Assembly (NCBI GenBank): GCA_003222455.1 | Contig: QHWF01000101.1 | Span: 1-26,867 of the forward strand | DNA from: Acidobacteriota bacterium | GTDB taxonomy: Bacteria; Acidobacteriota; Vicinamibacteria; Vicinamibacterales; CAVVIG01 | DNA: 26,867 bases | Direction: 5' to 3' | Shown: piece by piece, positions 1 to 7,845 of the stretch | Layout of the letters: every line of letters begins with the position of its first letter | How positions within the stretch are numbered: the first letter of the stretch is position 1 | Notes under the pieces: model-generated | Database searches by the model: none | Seen by the model: the letters and a program-made list of their open reading frames with translations, nothing else | What the model was told of the DNA's origin: nothing | Translations under genes and position numbers: made by a program

Positions 1-203
1 AACCACGACGCGATGGCCACGAGGCTGACGGCGGTAATCACGGCGATCCCGCCGAGTCGGGGAATCGGATGATGATGGATCTTGCGCGGTCCCGGATGGT
101 CTACCGCGCCGATCCGCAGGGCCAGCCGGCCCGCGAGCGGCGTCAGCACATAGCTGAACACCGCCGCCGTGAATGCCGGTGCGAGAAAGAGACCGACGGT
201 CAT
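1..203 (-). CDS. WecA/TagO-type undecaprenyl-phosphate sugar-1-phosphate transferase, N-terminal part (cut by window edge)
   Basis: Only the first 67 codons are visible, starting at ATG 203. The reading begins with a hydrophobic segment (residues 1-24). It continues with the signature IGAVDHPGPRKIHHHPIPRL (about residues 35-54) followed by GG and a second hydrophobic stretch. The D-x-P-x-x-R-K-x-H...P-x-x-GG pattern is typical of the MraY/WecA/TagO membrane family, which transfers a HexNAc-1-phosphate from a UDP-sugar to undecaprenyl phosphate. In this locus it would start the repeat unit on the inner face of the cytoplasmic membrane. The start lies 4 bp after the stop of the upstream glycosyltransferase, so the two are probably co-transcribed. 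The catalytic Asp motifs lie outside the window, so substrate and completeness cannot be judged. Confidence 0.82.
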   Translation of the reverse strand, partial: MTVGLFLAPAFTAAVFSYVLTPLAGRLALRIGAVDHPGPRKIHHHPIPRLGGIAVITAVSLVAIASW

Positions 204-207
204 GACG

Positions 208-1473
208 TCAAAGCTCCGGTGAGGGCTGCGGAACAGCAGCCGGGTAATCGGGCAGCCGCGTCCGATCGAGAACGTCAAGGTATCGATGCGCCCACGTGCG
301 CCGGCTGAAGTCCCGCTCGACGAATCTGGAGCCGGCAGCGCCCAACGTTTGACGCAGCTCCGGATCGGCGGCCAGCCGTCGCACGGCGTCGGCGAGTGCC
401 GCGGCGTTCCCGGGCGCGACCGCCAGGCCGGCGCCGGCGCGCTCGAGCACCTGTCTGGCTTCGCCGTCGACCGCCAGGACGATCGCCCGGGCGGCGGCCA
501 TCGATTCGAACATCTTCGACGGCAGGACGGTCTTGAACAGATCCGACGGCTTGAGCGTGACGAGCGACACGTCGCTCGCGGCCAGATAGTCGGGAATCTC
601 GGCCCGAGGGACGAGGCCCGTGAAGGTCACGTTGTCGAGGCCCTCCGCGCGCGCGCGCGCGGCCAGCGCTTCGCGTTCGGCACCGTCACCGATGATCACG
701 AAACGAAGGCGCGGGCGCTCCCGGCCGAGCAGGCGAGCCGCATCGAGCACGGTGCCGATGTCGTGGGCCATCCCGACGGTGCCGATATAGCTCACGATGA
801 TGTCGCTCTCGCCCGCATCGAGCTTCGCACGTCCCTTCGCGCGCACGCCGGCGGTCCACATCGCGGTATCGACCCCATTCGGGACGAACGAGATTTTCGA
901 CGTGGGAACGCCGCGGCTGACAAGGTTCCGGACGAAGGCTTCGCTGACGCACACCACCGAGCGTGCCTGCGCGTACATGAGCAGCTCGAGACGTTCGAGC
1001 ATCTTCAACGGCATGTAAGCGCGTGCCGCGCCGACGGCGTGAATCGATTCCGGCCACAGATCGCGGAGCTCGAACACCCAGGGCGTCCGCCCGAGCGACG
1101 CCGCGATCCACGTGGCGACCGCACAGAAAAACTGCGGCGATGTGCCGATGAGCACATCGAACCGCCCCAGCCTCAACGAGCGCCACACCGCCGACGGCAT
1201 GAACGAGAGGTAGTTCAGCGTCCGTTTGACGACCCCCTTGTTCGGCGCCAGCAGCGTCCAGACCCGGTGCACGACGATGCCGTCGTGCCGCTCCTGCTGG
1301 TACCACCCCGGCCGATAGCCGCGAAACGGCACACCGACCGGATGGCTCGGCACACAGGTGATCACGTGCACTTCGTGGCCGGCAGCGACCCACTCACGGC
1401 AGTGTTCGTACGTGCGGCTCGCCGGCGCATTCACTTCCGGCGGAAAATAGTGAGAGAAGAATAGAATTCGCAT
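208..1473 (-). CDS. GT4-family glycosyltransferase (WbuB/WcaI-like)
   Basis: This 421-residue protein has the two Rossmann-like halves of a GT-B enzyme. The N-terminus MRILFFSHYFPPEVNAPASR is the acceptor-side start common in WbuB-like amino-sugar transferases, and ELRDLWPES at 135-143 is typical of the same group. The donor-binding half carries VPNGVD (197-202), FVIIGDG (258-264), FTGLVP (284-289) and PSKMFESMA (318-326), the last being the E-x7-E-like region of retaining GT4 enzymes. It would add one sugar, likely an N-acetylated or deoxy sugar, to the lipid-linked intermediate in the cytoplasm. It starts 7 bp after the heparinase-like gene and ends 4 bp before the WecA-type gene, so the three look like one operon. 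The exact sugar cannot be read from sequence. Confidence 0.9.
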   Translation of the reverse strand: MRILFFSHYFPPEVNAPASRTYEHCREWVAAGHEVHVITCVPSHPVGVPFRGYRPGWYQQERHDGIVVHRVWTLLAPNKGVVKRTLNYLSFMPSAVWRSLRLGRFDVLIGTSPQFFCAVATWIAASLGRTPWVFELRDLWPESIHAVGAARAYMPLKMLERLELLMYAQARSVVCVSEAFVRNLVSRGVPTSKISFVPNGVDTAMWTAGVRAKGRAKLDAGESDIIVSYIGTVGMAHDIGTVLDAARLLGRERPRLRFVIIGDGAEREALAARARAEGLDNVTFTGLVPRAEIPDYLAASDVSLVTLKPSDLFKTVLPSKMFESMAAARAIVLAVDGEARQVLERAGAGLAVAPGNAAALADAVRRLAADPELRQTLGAAGSRFVERDFSRRTWAHRYLDVLDRTRLPDYPAAVPQPSPEL

Positions 1474-1480
1474 GGCGCGT

Positions 1481-3160
1481 CTACTTCAGGATGAGCCACC
1501 ACTTGGCGGCGAGCGTGTCGCGGAACTCGGTGTGCGCGGCGAGGCTGGTTCGCGCAATCTCGCGGCCGAATTCAGGGTGATATGCCGTGATCGATTCTTT
1601 CCATTCGAGTGCGTCGCTGACCAGGGTCGCCACCGAACGGCCGTCCCGCTCTTCAATGGCCCATCCTCGATCGGCGCGGCGCACGCGCAGGCCTGGTGCG
1701 AGATGCAGGCGGATCGTGGCCCGGTGCCGTCCCGCGGCGGCAATGCGATCGGTCGCCGACACGAGCCACGGACCGACGCTGATCTGCCGTGTATGTGACA
1801 CCGACCGGACGCCACGCCCCGGCCCACGGTAGCTGCCCGCCAGCACGCCGCCCTCCCGATGGTTCTCGGCCGATCCGCTCGACACCGAGGGACGTCGCGC
1901 GCAGCGGAACGATCCCCACAGCTCGCATTGGTCGCGTCCGTCGATCTCGACGGTGTTGTGCGCCGCGGTGCTGCGGTCGTACTGGCGGATGCGGCCGGCG
2001 TTATACGTCATCACGCCCGTATCGGTGATCAGGCGACGGTTCCGATGACTCAGCTCGAACGACAGCGTATCGGCATGCCCGTGTCCCGGCTGGTGATCGG
2101 GACCGATCGGACCGTTGTCGAAGACGAGGTACTGGCCCAGGCCATTGTCGTAACCGCAATAGCCGGCACGTTCCAGCATCCAGGCGCCTCGACGGATCGA
2201 CGGTTCGGCGGGGGCGCCAAACCGGACCTGCAACGACGCCAGCGACGGCGCGACGCCGTGTGCCGTGTCGTTCAACAGCGCGTATCCGCCGTCGGGATGG
2301 ACCATGCGCTCGAGGGACCGGAGCATGGCGCGTCCGGCGGACGATGCGAGCTCCCGAATCTCACGCGCCTGAACGCGCGCCGATCGCTTCGCCACGTCTG
2401 CCAGGCGCAGCGTCGCTTCTGTCAGGAGCGCCTGATACATCGGACTGCGCTCGTCGTGAACGCCATCGGTCAGCACCTGCTGCTGGAGCTGCTCCCGCAG
2501 CACCGTCAGCCCCTGCACGGTCCAGGCATTCGCACGCGCGCCGGCAAAGCTCAGACCCGCCCAGCACAGCGTGATCGCGTTCTCGAGCAGATGGTTGCCC
2601 ATCAAATGGAACTCGAGCTGACGCGCGAGCGCCTCGGTCTGCTGCGTGATGCTGCGCGCCATGGCGTGGCGGAACGGCTCGGGCGCGTCGCCGTACGCGA
2701 GCAGCCATTCGATCCACTCGCGCACGCGCAGCGAGATCGGATAGGGCTGCCAGGCCGCTGAACGCGGCGCGGTGTTCGTGGCGATCCAGTCGGCGACGAG
2801 CGGCTGCGCGTCGGCCGGCGCCATGCCCCAGATGTACCGGAAGTATTGGAGGTTGTAGATCCACAGCGCGTCGGCGCCGGCCGGATGCCAGCGGTCGTCC
2901 CCGCAGAACGGCGCGCGGCGGTTCAGAAACGAAAAACTGCGCCCGTCGAACCGATCGGCGCCCTCCTCGGCTGGACGCACCGCGGCGCGGGGCAGCAGCA
3001 GCGCCGCACCGGCAGGCGGGATGACATCCAGCGGATCGACCGTCCGGACCGCCCGATTCACAATCTGCGCGGCCTGGAGATAGCGAAGCGTGTTCAGGCT
3101 GCGCAGCGGATGACCCACCGCCTCGGACCAGTGAGGGCGCTGAGATTCGGCGGTAATCAC
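1481..3160 (-). CDS. Heparinase II/III-like protein (first gene of the distal operon)
   Basis: The 559-residue protein has an alpha-helical (alpha/alpha toroid) N-terminal half and a beta-rich C-terminal half. WIYNLQYFRY at 100-109, GNHLLEN at 188-194 and DERSPMYQ at 236-243 fit the toroid. GHGHADTLSFEL (359-370) and STAAHNTVEIDG (397-408) are the hallmark segments of the Hepar_II_III domain. Family members are mostly lyases of uronate-containing polysaccharides, but copies inside assembly clusters are of uncertain role. I see no signal peptide, so it may act in the cytoplasm. The start is GTG at 3160. The next in-frame upstream codon run hits a TAG inside the palindromic element that ends only 12 bp away, and no clear Shine-Dalgarno is visible. 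An internal GTG at codon 15 is an alternative start. It is followed closely by a glycosyltransferase and a WecA-type gene. Confidence 0.85.
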   Translation of the reverse strand: MITAESQRPHWSEAVGHPLRSLNTLRYLQAAQIVNRAVRTVDPLDVIPPAGAALLLPRAAVRPAEEGADRFDGRSFSFLNRRAPFCGDDRWHPAGADALWIYNLQYFRYIWGMAPADAQPLVADWIATNTAPRSAAWQPYPISLRVREWIEWLLAYGDAPEPFRHAMARSITQQTEALARQLEFHLMGNHLLENAITLCWAGLSFAGARANAWTVQGLTVLREQLQQQVLTDGVHDERSPMYQALLTEATLRLADVAKRSARVQAREIRELASSAGRAMLRSLERMVHPDGGYALLNDTAHGVAPSLASLQVRFGAPAEPSIRRGAWMLERAGYCGYDNGLGQYLVFDNGPIGPDHQPGHGHADTLSFELSHRNRRLITDTGVMTYNAGRIRQYDRSTAAHNTVEIDGRDQCELWGSFRCARRPSVSSGSAENHREGGVLAGSYRGPGRGVRSVSHTRQISVGPWLVSATDRIAAAGRHRATIRLHLAPGLRVRRADRGWAIEERDGRSVATLVSDALEWKESITAYHPEFGREIARTSLAAHTEFRDTLAAKWWLILK

Positions 3161-3172
3161 AGGTCGTATCGT

Positions 3173-3312
3173 CTAGGAGCGTGTCGGAGAAACAAGAACA
3201 CGCTCCTAGTAGACCGGCTGCGCCGGCAAAAAATAGCCATAATTTGAAGATCAGTGCGCGCGTAGCGCGCCTACTAGGAGCCCGTTCGTCATTACTCGGG
3301 ACGGGCTCCTAG
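3173..3312. repeat. Compound palindromic element (BIME/MITE-like), four hairpins in mirror arrangement
   Basis: Two perfect 12-bp hairpins bound the element. One is CTAGGAGCGTGT (3173-3184) with ACACGCTCCTAG (3198-3209). The other is CTAGGAGCCCGT (3274-3285) with ACGGGCTCCTAG (3301-3312). Read in opposite orientations the two hairpins align with each other: the stem tips share CTAGGAGC and the loops share a GTC..GAG.AA-like pattern, so they are inverted copies. The internal borders are also mirror images, GCTCCTAGTAG (3202-3212) and CTACTAGGAGC (3271-3281). Just inside each border is a small GC palindrome: CCGGC-TGC-GCCGG and GCGCGC-GTA-GCGCGC. There is no ORF inside and no clear target duplication. 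This is the layout of paired inverted REP sequences or a non-autonomous mobile element. No second copy was seen in the window. Confidence 0.72.
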
Positions 3313-3340
3313 AGACATGGGGATTCGAAGACCTCTCGCG

Positions 3341-3385
3341 CAAAGCTTCGCCGTGTGACTTACAGCCGGGCTCCCCCGGCCAGTC
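3341..3385 (-). ncRNA. Conserved structured leader element, copy 2 (upstream of distal operon)
   Basis: On the minus strand the element reads TGTAAGTCAC, two variable bases, then GGCGAAGCTTTG (3364 down to 3341). It matches the copy at 24588-24611 at 22 of 24 positions. Immediately 5' in the transcript is a stem-loop: GACT (3385-3382) pairs with AGTC (3360-3357), enclosing a perfect GCCGGG/CCCGGC helix with loop GGAG. In the other copy GACTT pairs with AAGTC, but the enclosed helix has a different sequence (CCC/GGG) and a longer loop, so structure is kept while bases change. It begins 59 nt after the -10 hexamer of the promoter at 3424-3451. No Rfam class is recognised by eye. The strand is chosen from the promoter and the downstream gene. 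Confidence 0.55.
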
Positions 3386-3423
3386 GCGGGTTCGTTTGAA
3401 CTGACTCTATGGGTCGGGAGTGG

Positions 3424-3451
3424 ATTCTACGGACTTCCCCCAGCGTGTCAA
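3424..3451 (-). promoter_or_regulatory. Sigma-70-type promoter, TTGACA-16-TAGAAT
   Basis: The minus strand has a perfect -35 hexamer TTGACA (3451-3446), a 16-bp spacer and -10 TAGAAT (3429-3424). The identical hexamers and spacer length occur at 24729-24756, again upstream of the same leader motif. It would drive the distal heparinase-glycosyltransferase-WecA operon independently of the main cluster. Confidence 0.68.
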
Positions 3452-3543
3452 CGCATTTCTACATGGTCGATAAGCTTTTGTTTTGCAGTGATTTGCGGGT
3501 TCGTCGAGGCGACCCGTCCGATCGAACCGCAAAAAAGATCGGA

Positions 3544-4653
3544 TCAGCGGACCGCGGCAACAACCTGTCCGGTTCGTTCTGCGTGCGTCGCGATGACGAT
3601 CCCGGCGATGCGCCGCGACGCCGACCCGTCCCAGAGCACAGGAATCTCGCCCTTCTTGCCTCGCCCGGCGAGCACGTGGCCCACCTCGACGACCAGGCGC
3701 TCCATGTCGCGGCCGATCAACAGGTTGCTGCCGATGGTCACCGTGACCGGCCGCTCGGTGTTCTCGCGCACGGTCAGACAGGGCACGCCGAGATAGGTCG
3801 TCTCTTCCTGGATGCCGCCCGAATCGGTGACGACCACCGTCGCGTGCATCTGCAGCGCGAGGAACTCGACGTAGCCGACCGGATCGACGAGGCGGACGTT
3901 GCCCGCGCCCGTCCATCCGCCGAGGTCTTCAATCCGCTTGCGCGTGCGCGGGTGCACCGGGAACACGACCGTCACGTCGCGGCTGATGGCATTCAACGTG
4001 TGCACGAGCGTGCGGAGCGTGTCGGGATCGTCCACGTTCGACGGGCGGTGCAGCGTGACCAGCGCATACGGCGCAAGGAACACGCCGTCGTCGCGCCGCA
4101 CGCGACGGGCGGCCGGCAGGAGCTTGATCAAGGTATCGATCATGACGTTGCCGACGCGGTGAATCTTCCCGGACGCGACGCCTTCGCGGAGCAGGTTGCG
4201 ATCGCCGTCCTCGGACGGCGTGAACAGCAGATCCGACAGCTGATCGGTCACCAGACGGTTGACTTCCTCCGGCATCGTTCGGTCGCCCGATCGGAGCCCG
4301 GCCTCGACGTGGGCGACGGGAATGAGCAACTTGGCGCAGACGAAGGCGGCGGCCGCGGTGGAGTTCACGTCGCCGTAGACGACGACCAGGTCCGGGCAAC
4401 ACTGGATCACGACGGGCTCGAAGCGCGTCATGATTTCGGCGGTCTGCGCGGCATGGGAGCCGGCGCCGACGGCCAGGTTGAAGTCTGGTTCAGGAATATC
4501 GCGCTGCTGAAAAAAGATGTCCGACATGAACGCGTCGTAGTGTTGACCGGTGTGGACGAGCGTTTGACGGACGCCGTGTTCCCGGAACGCGGCGATGACG
4601 GGGGCGGCTTTCATGAAATTCGGTCGGGCCCCGACGACGTGAAGAATGTGCAT
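3544..4653 (-). CDS. wecB: UDP-N-acetylglucosamine 2-epimerase (non-hydrolysing)
   Basis: From ATG 4653 the protein is 369 residues, the usual length for WecB/MnaA. An upstream in-frame ATG at 4680 would add nine unlikely residues before the MHILHVVGARPNFMK start. Conserved blocks are GQHYD (36-40), YGDVNS (93-98), HVEAGLRS (115-122), MPEEVNR (127-133), TLHRPSN (200-206), PVHPR (232-236), TDSGGIQEE (276-284) and RENTERP (296-302). They cover the UDP-binding cleft and the acidic residues expected for catalysis. The enzyme interconverts UDP-GlcNAc and UDP-ManNAc in the cytoplasm, so the polymer probably contains ManNAc or a sugar made from it, such as ManNAcA. No UDP-ManNAc dehydrogenase is seen in the window. 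It is the last gene before the internal promoter region. Confidence 0.95.
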   Translation of the reverse strand: MHILHVVGARPNFMKAAPVIAAFREHGVRQTLVHTGQHYDAFMSDIFFQQRDIPEPDFNLAVGAGSHAAQTAEIMTRFEPVVIQCCPDLVVVYGDVNSTAAAAFVCAKLLIPVAHVEAGLRSGDRTMPEEVNRLVTDQLSDLLFTPSEDGDRNLLREGVASGKIHRVGNVMIDTLIKLLPAARRVRRDDGVFLAPYALVTLHRPSNVDDPDTLRTLVHTLNAISRDVTVVFPVHPRTRKRIEDLGGWTGAGNVRLVDPVGYVEFLALQMHATVVVTDSGGIQEETTYLGVPCLTVRENTERPVTVTIGSNLLIGRDMERLVVEVGHVLAGRGKKGEIPVLWDGSASRRIAGIVIATHAERTGQVVAAVR

Positions 4654-4711
4654 GGTCAAGATCCATTGAGATGCCGGCAACTTCGCGGCGGTTGTATGCC
4701 CGTTCGTTGGA

Positions 4712-4739
4712 GGTGTCGCGACGGGCTGGGCGCGACACC
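4712..4739 (-). terminator. 9-bp stem-loop between the polymerase gene and wecB
   Basis: GGTGTCGCG (4712-4720) and CGCGACACC (4731-4739) are perfect inverted repeats with a 10-nt loop, sitting in the 129-bp gap between the wzy-like stop and the wecB start. No U-tract follows on either strand. It may therefore be a factor-assisted terminator, an attenuator or an mRNA-stability hairpin rather than a classic intrinsic terminator. Confidence 0.4.
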
Positions 4740-4782
4740 CTGGATTACGTCTGGCTTACGCGCACCAGAGGCGCGCCGTGGA

Positions 4783-6138
4783 TTACCGAGCAACGGCTCG
4801 AAGGCGACGCGGCTCGAATCGGGGCATCAGCGCGAGCATCGACACCACGAGAACAGTCCATGTATTGACCGAGCTGTTGTTCAGGGCCGCGTTGACTGTG
4901 ACGGAATACGCCAGGTACGATGCCGGGCCGATCAGGAGCATGAACCGCACGTCGTTGGTTTCGTCATCGCGACCGCGCGCCATGGTCCGGATCAGACAGA
5001 TGAAAAGACTGACGGCGAGGAGTGTTGTTCCGAAGAACCCGAGGATTCCTGTTTCCATGGCCTGGTTGATTTGAAATTGATGGGCGGAGTCCCGGGAGTG
5101 TACGGTTGGCCCGCCGCCCGGACCGACTCCGAGCAGCCAATACCGTTTGGCCAGGCGCACGCCCTCCTGCAACGCCTCGGCCCGTCCCTGAACTGATGTA
5201 TCGCCATCGGTATCCAGCGTGACGGCTGCAACAATCCGGTCGCGAATCATCCAGCCGGCATCGGGCGCCACATTGAAGAGAAAGAGCCAGACAAGGACGA
5301 GCCCGGCGATGAACAACGGCAACTGCCGCGCGCCGCGCTTGAACCAGTAGACGACGATCGCCGAGGCGATCAGCGTCAGGAATCCGGCCCTGACCTGAAT
5401 GATCAGGAAGTTCAGCACGACCGGGACCATCGACAACGCGCATACTGCGCGAAACATCCAATGCCTCTTCGCGTCCAGCATCACCGCGAGAAGAATCGGC
5501 GCCAGAATCAGCAGGAAGGCGGCGGTGTTGCCACGGTTGCCGAAGGTGGCGATCTCGTACCCACCCATTCGAATGCGGTTCGTGTAGGCGGCCACGAGCA
5601 TCGTGGCATCGGTCGGTCCGAATTCGGTACCGAAGGTCTGCAGCCCGTTAATCAGTGGAAAGAGCGACCCGATCAGGAGGCCGGCAATCGCAATATCCAC
5701 CTCGGTACCACTGAGATCGATATGCGACATCGTGGCATAGATGAACGCGCCGCAGACGAACACGACGAAGTACGTCGCCAGGACACTCTCGGTCTGCCAG
5801 TTCAGCACCGTGCTCAGGGTGGCTGCGATCAGCCAGCAGCACAAACCGACGACGAGTCCGTTTTTGGCAAAGGGAACTCGAACAGCCGTGGTCTTGGCGC
5901 GCCTCAACAAGAGGGCCATCCCGATGAAGAGCATGAGCGGAAGCCGGACGTACAGGCGCCCGGGCACGCTTGGCGCCGCCGCGTGCAGCCCCCAGAGGCA
6001 TGCCACCAGCACGGAAACGATCAGCGATGAGGACACCGGAATCGCATTCACCCACCGGCGCGCCGCGGCGGGTGCCGGAGCACCCTTGAGGGCGCCGGGA
6101 GTCTCGATTCCTCGGCCCGTGAGCGGGATCGCGGTCAC
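4783..6138 (-). CDS. O-antigen ligase/polymerase-like membrane protein (Wzy-type)
   Basis: The start is GTG 6138, whose GTGA overlaps the stop of the preceding glycosyltransferase gene; this gives 451 residues. A longer frame back to 6321 would be antiparallel noise inside that gene. The protein is dominated by hydrophobic helices (about 36-57, 66-78, 94-113, 118-136, 147-163, 204-222, 230-248, 251-266, 272-290, 362-384, 400-418, 426-438). It has one large loop at about 291-361. That loop holds GVGPGG (337-342) and HSRDSAHQFQINQAMETG (347-364), the arrangement found in Wzy polymerases and WaaL-like ligases of the O-antigen ligase superfamily. It would polymerise flipped lipid-linked repeat units at the periplasmic face. 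Polymerase and ligase cannot be separated by sequence alone; cluster context favours polymerase. Confidence 0.85.
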   Translation of the reverse strand: MTAIPLTGRGIETPGALKGAPAPAAARRWVNAIPVSSSLIVSVLVACLWGLHAAAPSVPGRLYVRLPLMLFIGMALLLRRAKTTAVRVPFAKNGLVVGLCCWLIAATLSTVLNWQTESVLATYFVVFVCGAFIYATMSHIDLSGTEVDIAIAGLLIGSLFPLINGLQTFGTEFGPTDATMLVAAYTNRIRMGGYEIATFGNRGNTAAFLLILAPILLAVMLDAKRHWMFRAVCALSMVPVVLNFLIIQVRAGFLTLIASAIVVYWFKRGARQLPLFIAGLVLVWLFLFNVAPDAGWMIRDRIVAAVTLDTDGDTSVQGRAEALQEGVRLAKRYWLLGVGPGGGPTVHSRDSAHQFQINQAMETGILGFFGTTLLAVSLFICLIRTMARGRDDETNDVRFMLLIGPASYLAYSVTVNAALNNSSVNTWTVLVVSMLALMPRFEPRRLRAVAR

Positions 6139-7838
6139 AAAGACACTCCTGTGTTCGAGATGGCCCCGAGGCCGTCGAGGATGGCCGACACATGCCGGGC
6201 CCAGGTGTACTTGGTCAGCGCCTCGGACCGGGCATTGCGGCCGAGAACCCGACGCCACGCGGGCTGGCCGACGATAAATCGCAACGCTCGGATGAGCGCT
6301 TCGACATCCCCCGGTGGACACAGCACGGCCAGCCGACCCTCGTCCGCGGTCGGTTCATCATCAGGAAGCGCCCCGGCGTGAACCCCCGCCGCGAGGATCG
6401 TGCCGATCTGTTCGAGGTCTGATGCCACGATGGCCTTTCCCATGGCCATGTACTCGAACAGCTTGGTCGGCGATCCGAAAAACCGGCTGCCGTCACTGTT
6501 CTGAACATGGGGCGACACCACGACGTCGGCGATGGCGAGATACCGCGGTGCGTCGTCCTGAGGAACGAGCCCCGTCATCGTCACAAACGAGTTGTCGAAC
6601 GGCGCCGAGAGGGCGGTACGGACCAACGGCATCTTCACACCGTCGCCCACCAGCACGAAGTGAACCTTAGCGGCTCGCAATGCTGCCGCGTCGCGCTCCA
6701 CCATCCCGCGAATGGCCTGGGCGAACACATCCACGCCATGCCACGCCCCGAAGGTGCCGATGAACATCACGACAATCGCGTCAGCGTCAATCCCGAGACG
6801 CTTCCGCAGTGCAAGCGACGCATCATTCGAAAACCGCGTCGGCTCGAACACGGCCGGGTCGACGCAGTTCGGGTACCAGATAATGCGGTCTCTGGACACG
6901 CCACGCTCGACCAGTTCGTCAACCAGCACGTCGGACACGGTCACGATCAAGTCGGCATGGCGAAGGCACGCATCTTCGGCCGCGGCCGCGACGTGCGGAT
7001 ACCGAAAGCCGCGGCCCCAGTTCTTGCCGACCCAGACTTCAGACCCGTTGTACTCGAGGACCAGCGGCACGCCCCACTGCCGCGACATGACCACGCCGCC
7101 GTAGTTGGCCGACGACATCCGCTGATAGACGAACGCGGGCGGGGTGACGATGGCGCGCTCGAGTTGCGCGACGACCGAGCGATGGAACGTGTAGAAGCTC
7201 TTCTCGAACGGCAGACCGAACACTTCAGGAACACGAAGCCGCAGCGTTTCCACGTGAGGCGTCAACATCGTGGGAGGACTGGGCGAAGCCAGCAGCACCT
7301 GCCAGCCTTTGCCGGACAGCCCGTTCGCAACGCCGGTCACATGTCCAATCGATCCGCCGGCCTTCAGGCCGAACCAGAGGTTCGCATTGATATAGAGGGC
7401 GGTGGAACCGCGTCCTGGTGCCTTGGCGAGCCGCGGCGCCACGTTCAGGGCGGCCAACTCGCGCGCGCAGTACGCCATGTCGCGCGCCGCGACCACGGAC
7501 GCCCGGGTCAGGCCCGCCATCGCCCCGAACGCGCTGGAGCGTCTCACGCGTTCAGCTCGCAGATCCGGATGAACGATCGCCACCGATTGTGCATCGGCGA
7601 TCGCCGCGATGCCCCGAAGCAGAGGAAGAATGCATCGAGAGAGCTCGTCCTCGACGGGCAGGAGCAGCGTGGTCGCACGGAGGTTTCGCATCTTTCGAAT
7701 GAAACCCAGCGGCCGCAGCTTCCTGAGCTCGGTGTAATCGAGATACACGGGGGACACGCCGACGGATTGCTCGAATCGCGTTCGAAACGCTCTCGACAAA
7801 GGATAGGTTGTCAACGCGTAATGCAAGGCGCTCCTCAT
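6135..7838 (-). CDS. GT4-like glycosyltransferase, 567 residues
   Basis: I take ATG 7838 (MRSALHYALTTYPL) as the start, 7 bp after the flippase stop. An ATG at 7871 would give 11 more residues and overlap the flippase gene. The N-terminal 150 residues are a poorly conserved extension. After it come a glycine-rich SIGHVTGVANGL segment, LEYNGSEVWVGKNWG, and then the GT4 donor half with WYPNCVDP, MFIGTFGAWHGVDVF, FVLVGDG, MTGLVPQDD and SPTKLFEYMAMGKAIVASD. The E-x7-E-like region (LFEYMAMG) and the nucleotide-binding GDG are intact. It likely adds a sugar to the lipid-linked unit in the cytoplasm. The gene is translationally coupled to the polymerase gene by a 4-bp overlap. The acceptor and donor are unknown. 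Confidence 0.87.
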   Translation of the reverse strand: MRSALHYALTTYPLSRAFRTRFEQSVGVSPVYLDYTELRKLRPLGFIRKMRNLRATTLLLPVEDELSRCILPLLRGIAAIADAQSVAIVHPDLRAERVRRSSAFGAMAGLTRASVVAARDMAYCARELAALNVAPRLAKAPGRGSTALYINANLWFGLKAGGSIGHVTGVANGLSGKGWQVLLASPSPPTMLTPHVETLRLRVPEVFGLPFEKSFYTFHRSVVAQLERAIVTPPAFVYQRMSSANYGGVVMSRQWGVPLVLEYNGSEVWVGKNWGRGFRYPHVAAAAEDACLRHADLIVTVSDVLVDELVERGVSRDRIIWYPNCVDPAVFEPTRFSNDASLALRKRLGIDADAIVVMFIGTFGAWHGVDVFAQAIRGMVERDAAALRAAKVHFVLVGDGVKMPLVRTALSAPFDNSFVTMTGLVPQDDAPRYLAIADVVVSPHVQNSDGSRFFGSPTKLFEYMAMGKAIVASDLEQIGTILAAGVHAGALPDDEPTADEGRLAVLCPPGDVEALIRALRFIVGQPAWRRVLGRNARSEALTKYTWARHVSAILDGLGAISNTGVSL

Positions 7839-7845
7839 TCGATGA

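Larger units (their letters stand above)
3161..3543. other. 383-bp intergenic region between wecB and the distal heparinase operon
   Basis: No credible gene is present. Reading on the minus strand from wecB, it holds a weak 7-bp inverted repeat just after the wecB stop (TCCGATC/GATCGGA), then a consensus-like promoter (3424-3451). Next comes a leader element shared with the 24.6-kb region (3341-3385), and finally a 140-bp compound palindrome (3173-3312) lying next to the GTG start of the heparinase-like gene. It therefore separates the locus into two transcription units. Confidence 0.8.

Noticed and set aside
3336..3380. Plus-strand GCAAAGCTTCG...AGCCGGGCT as a cyclic-di-GMP (GEMM-I) riboswitch
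   Set aside because: The 3' half recalls GEMM, but the 5' half with its tetraloop and receptor is missing, the copy at 24588 does not keep the AGCCGGG part, and the promoters point the other way.
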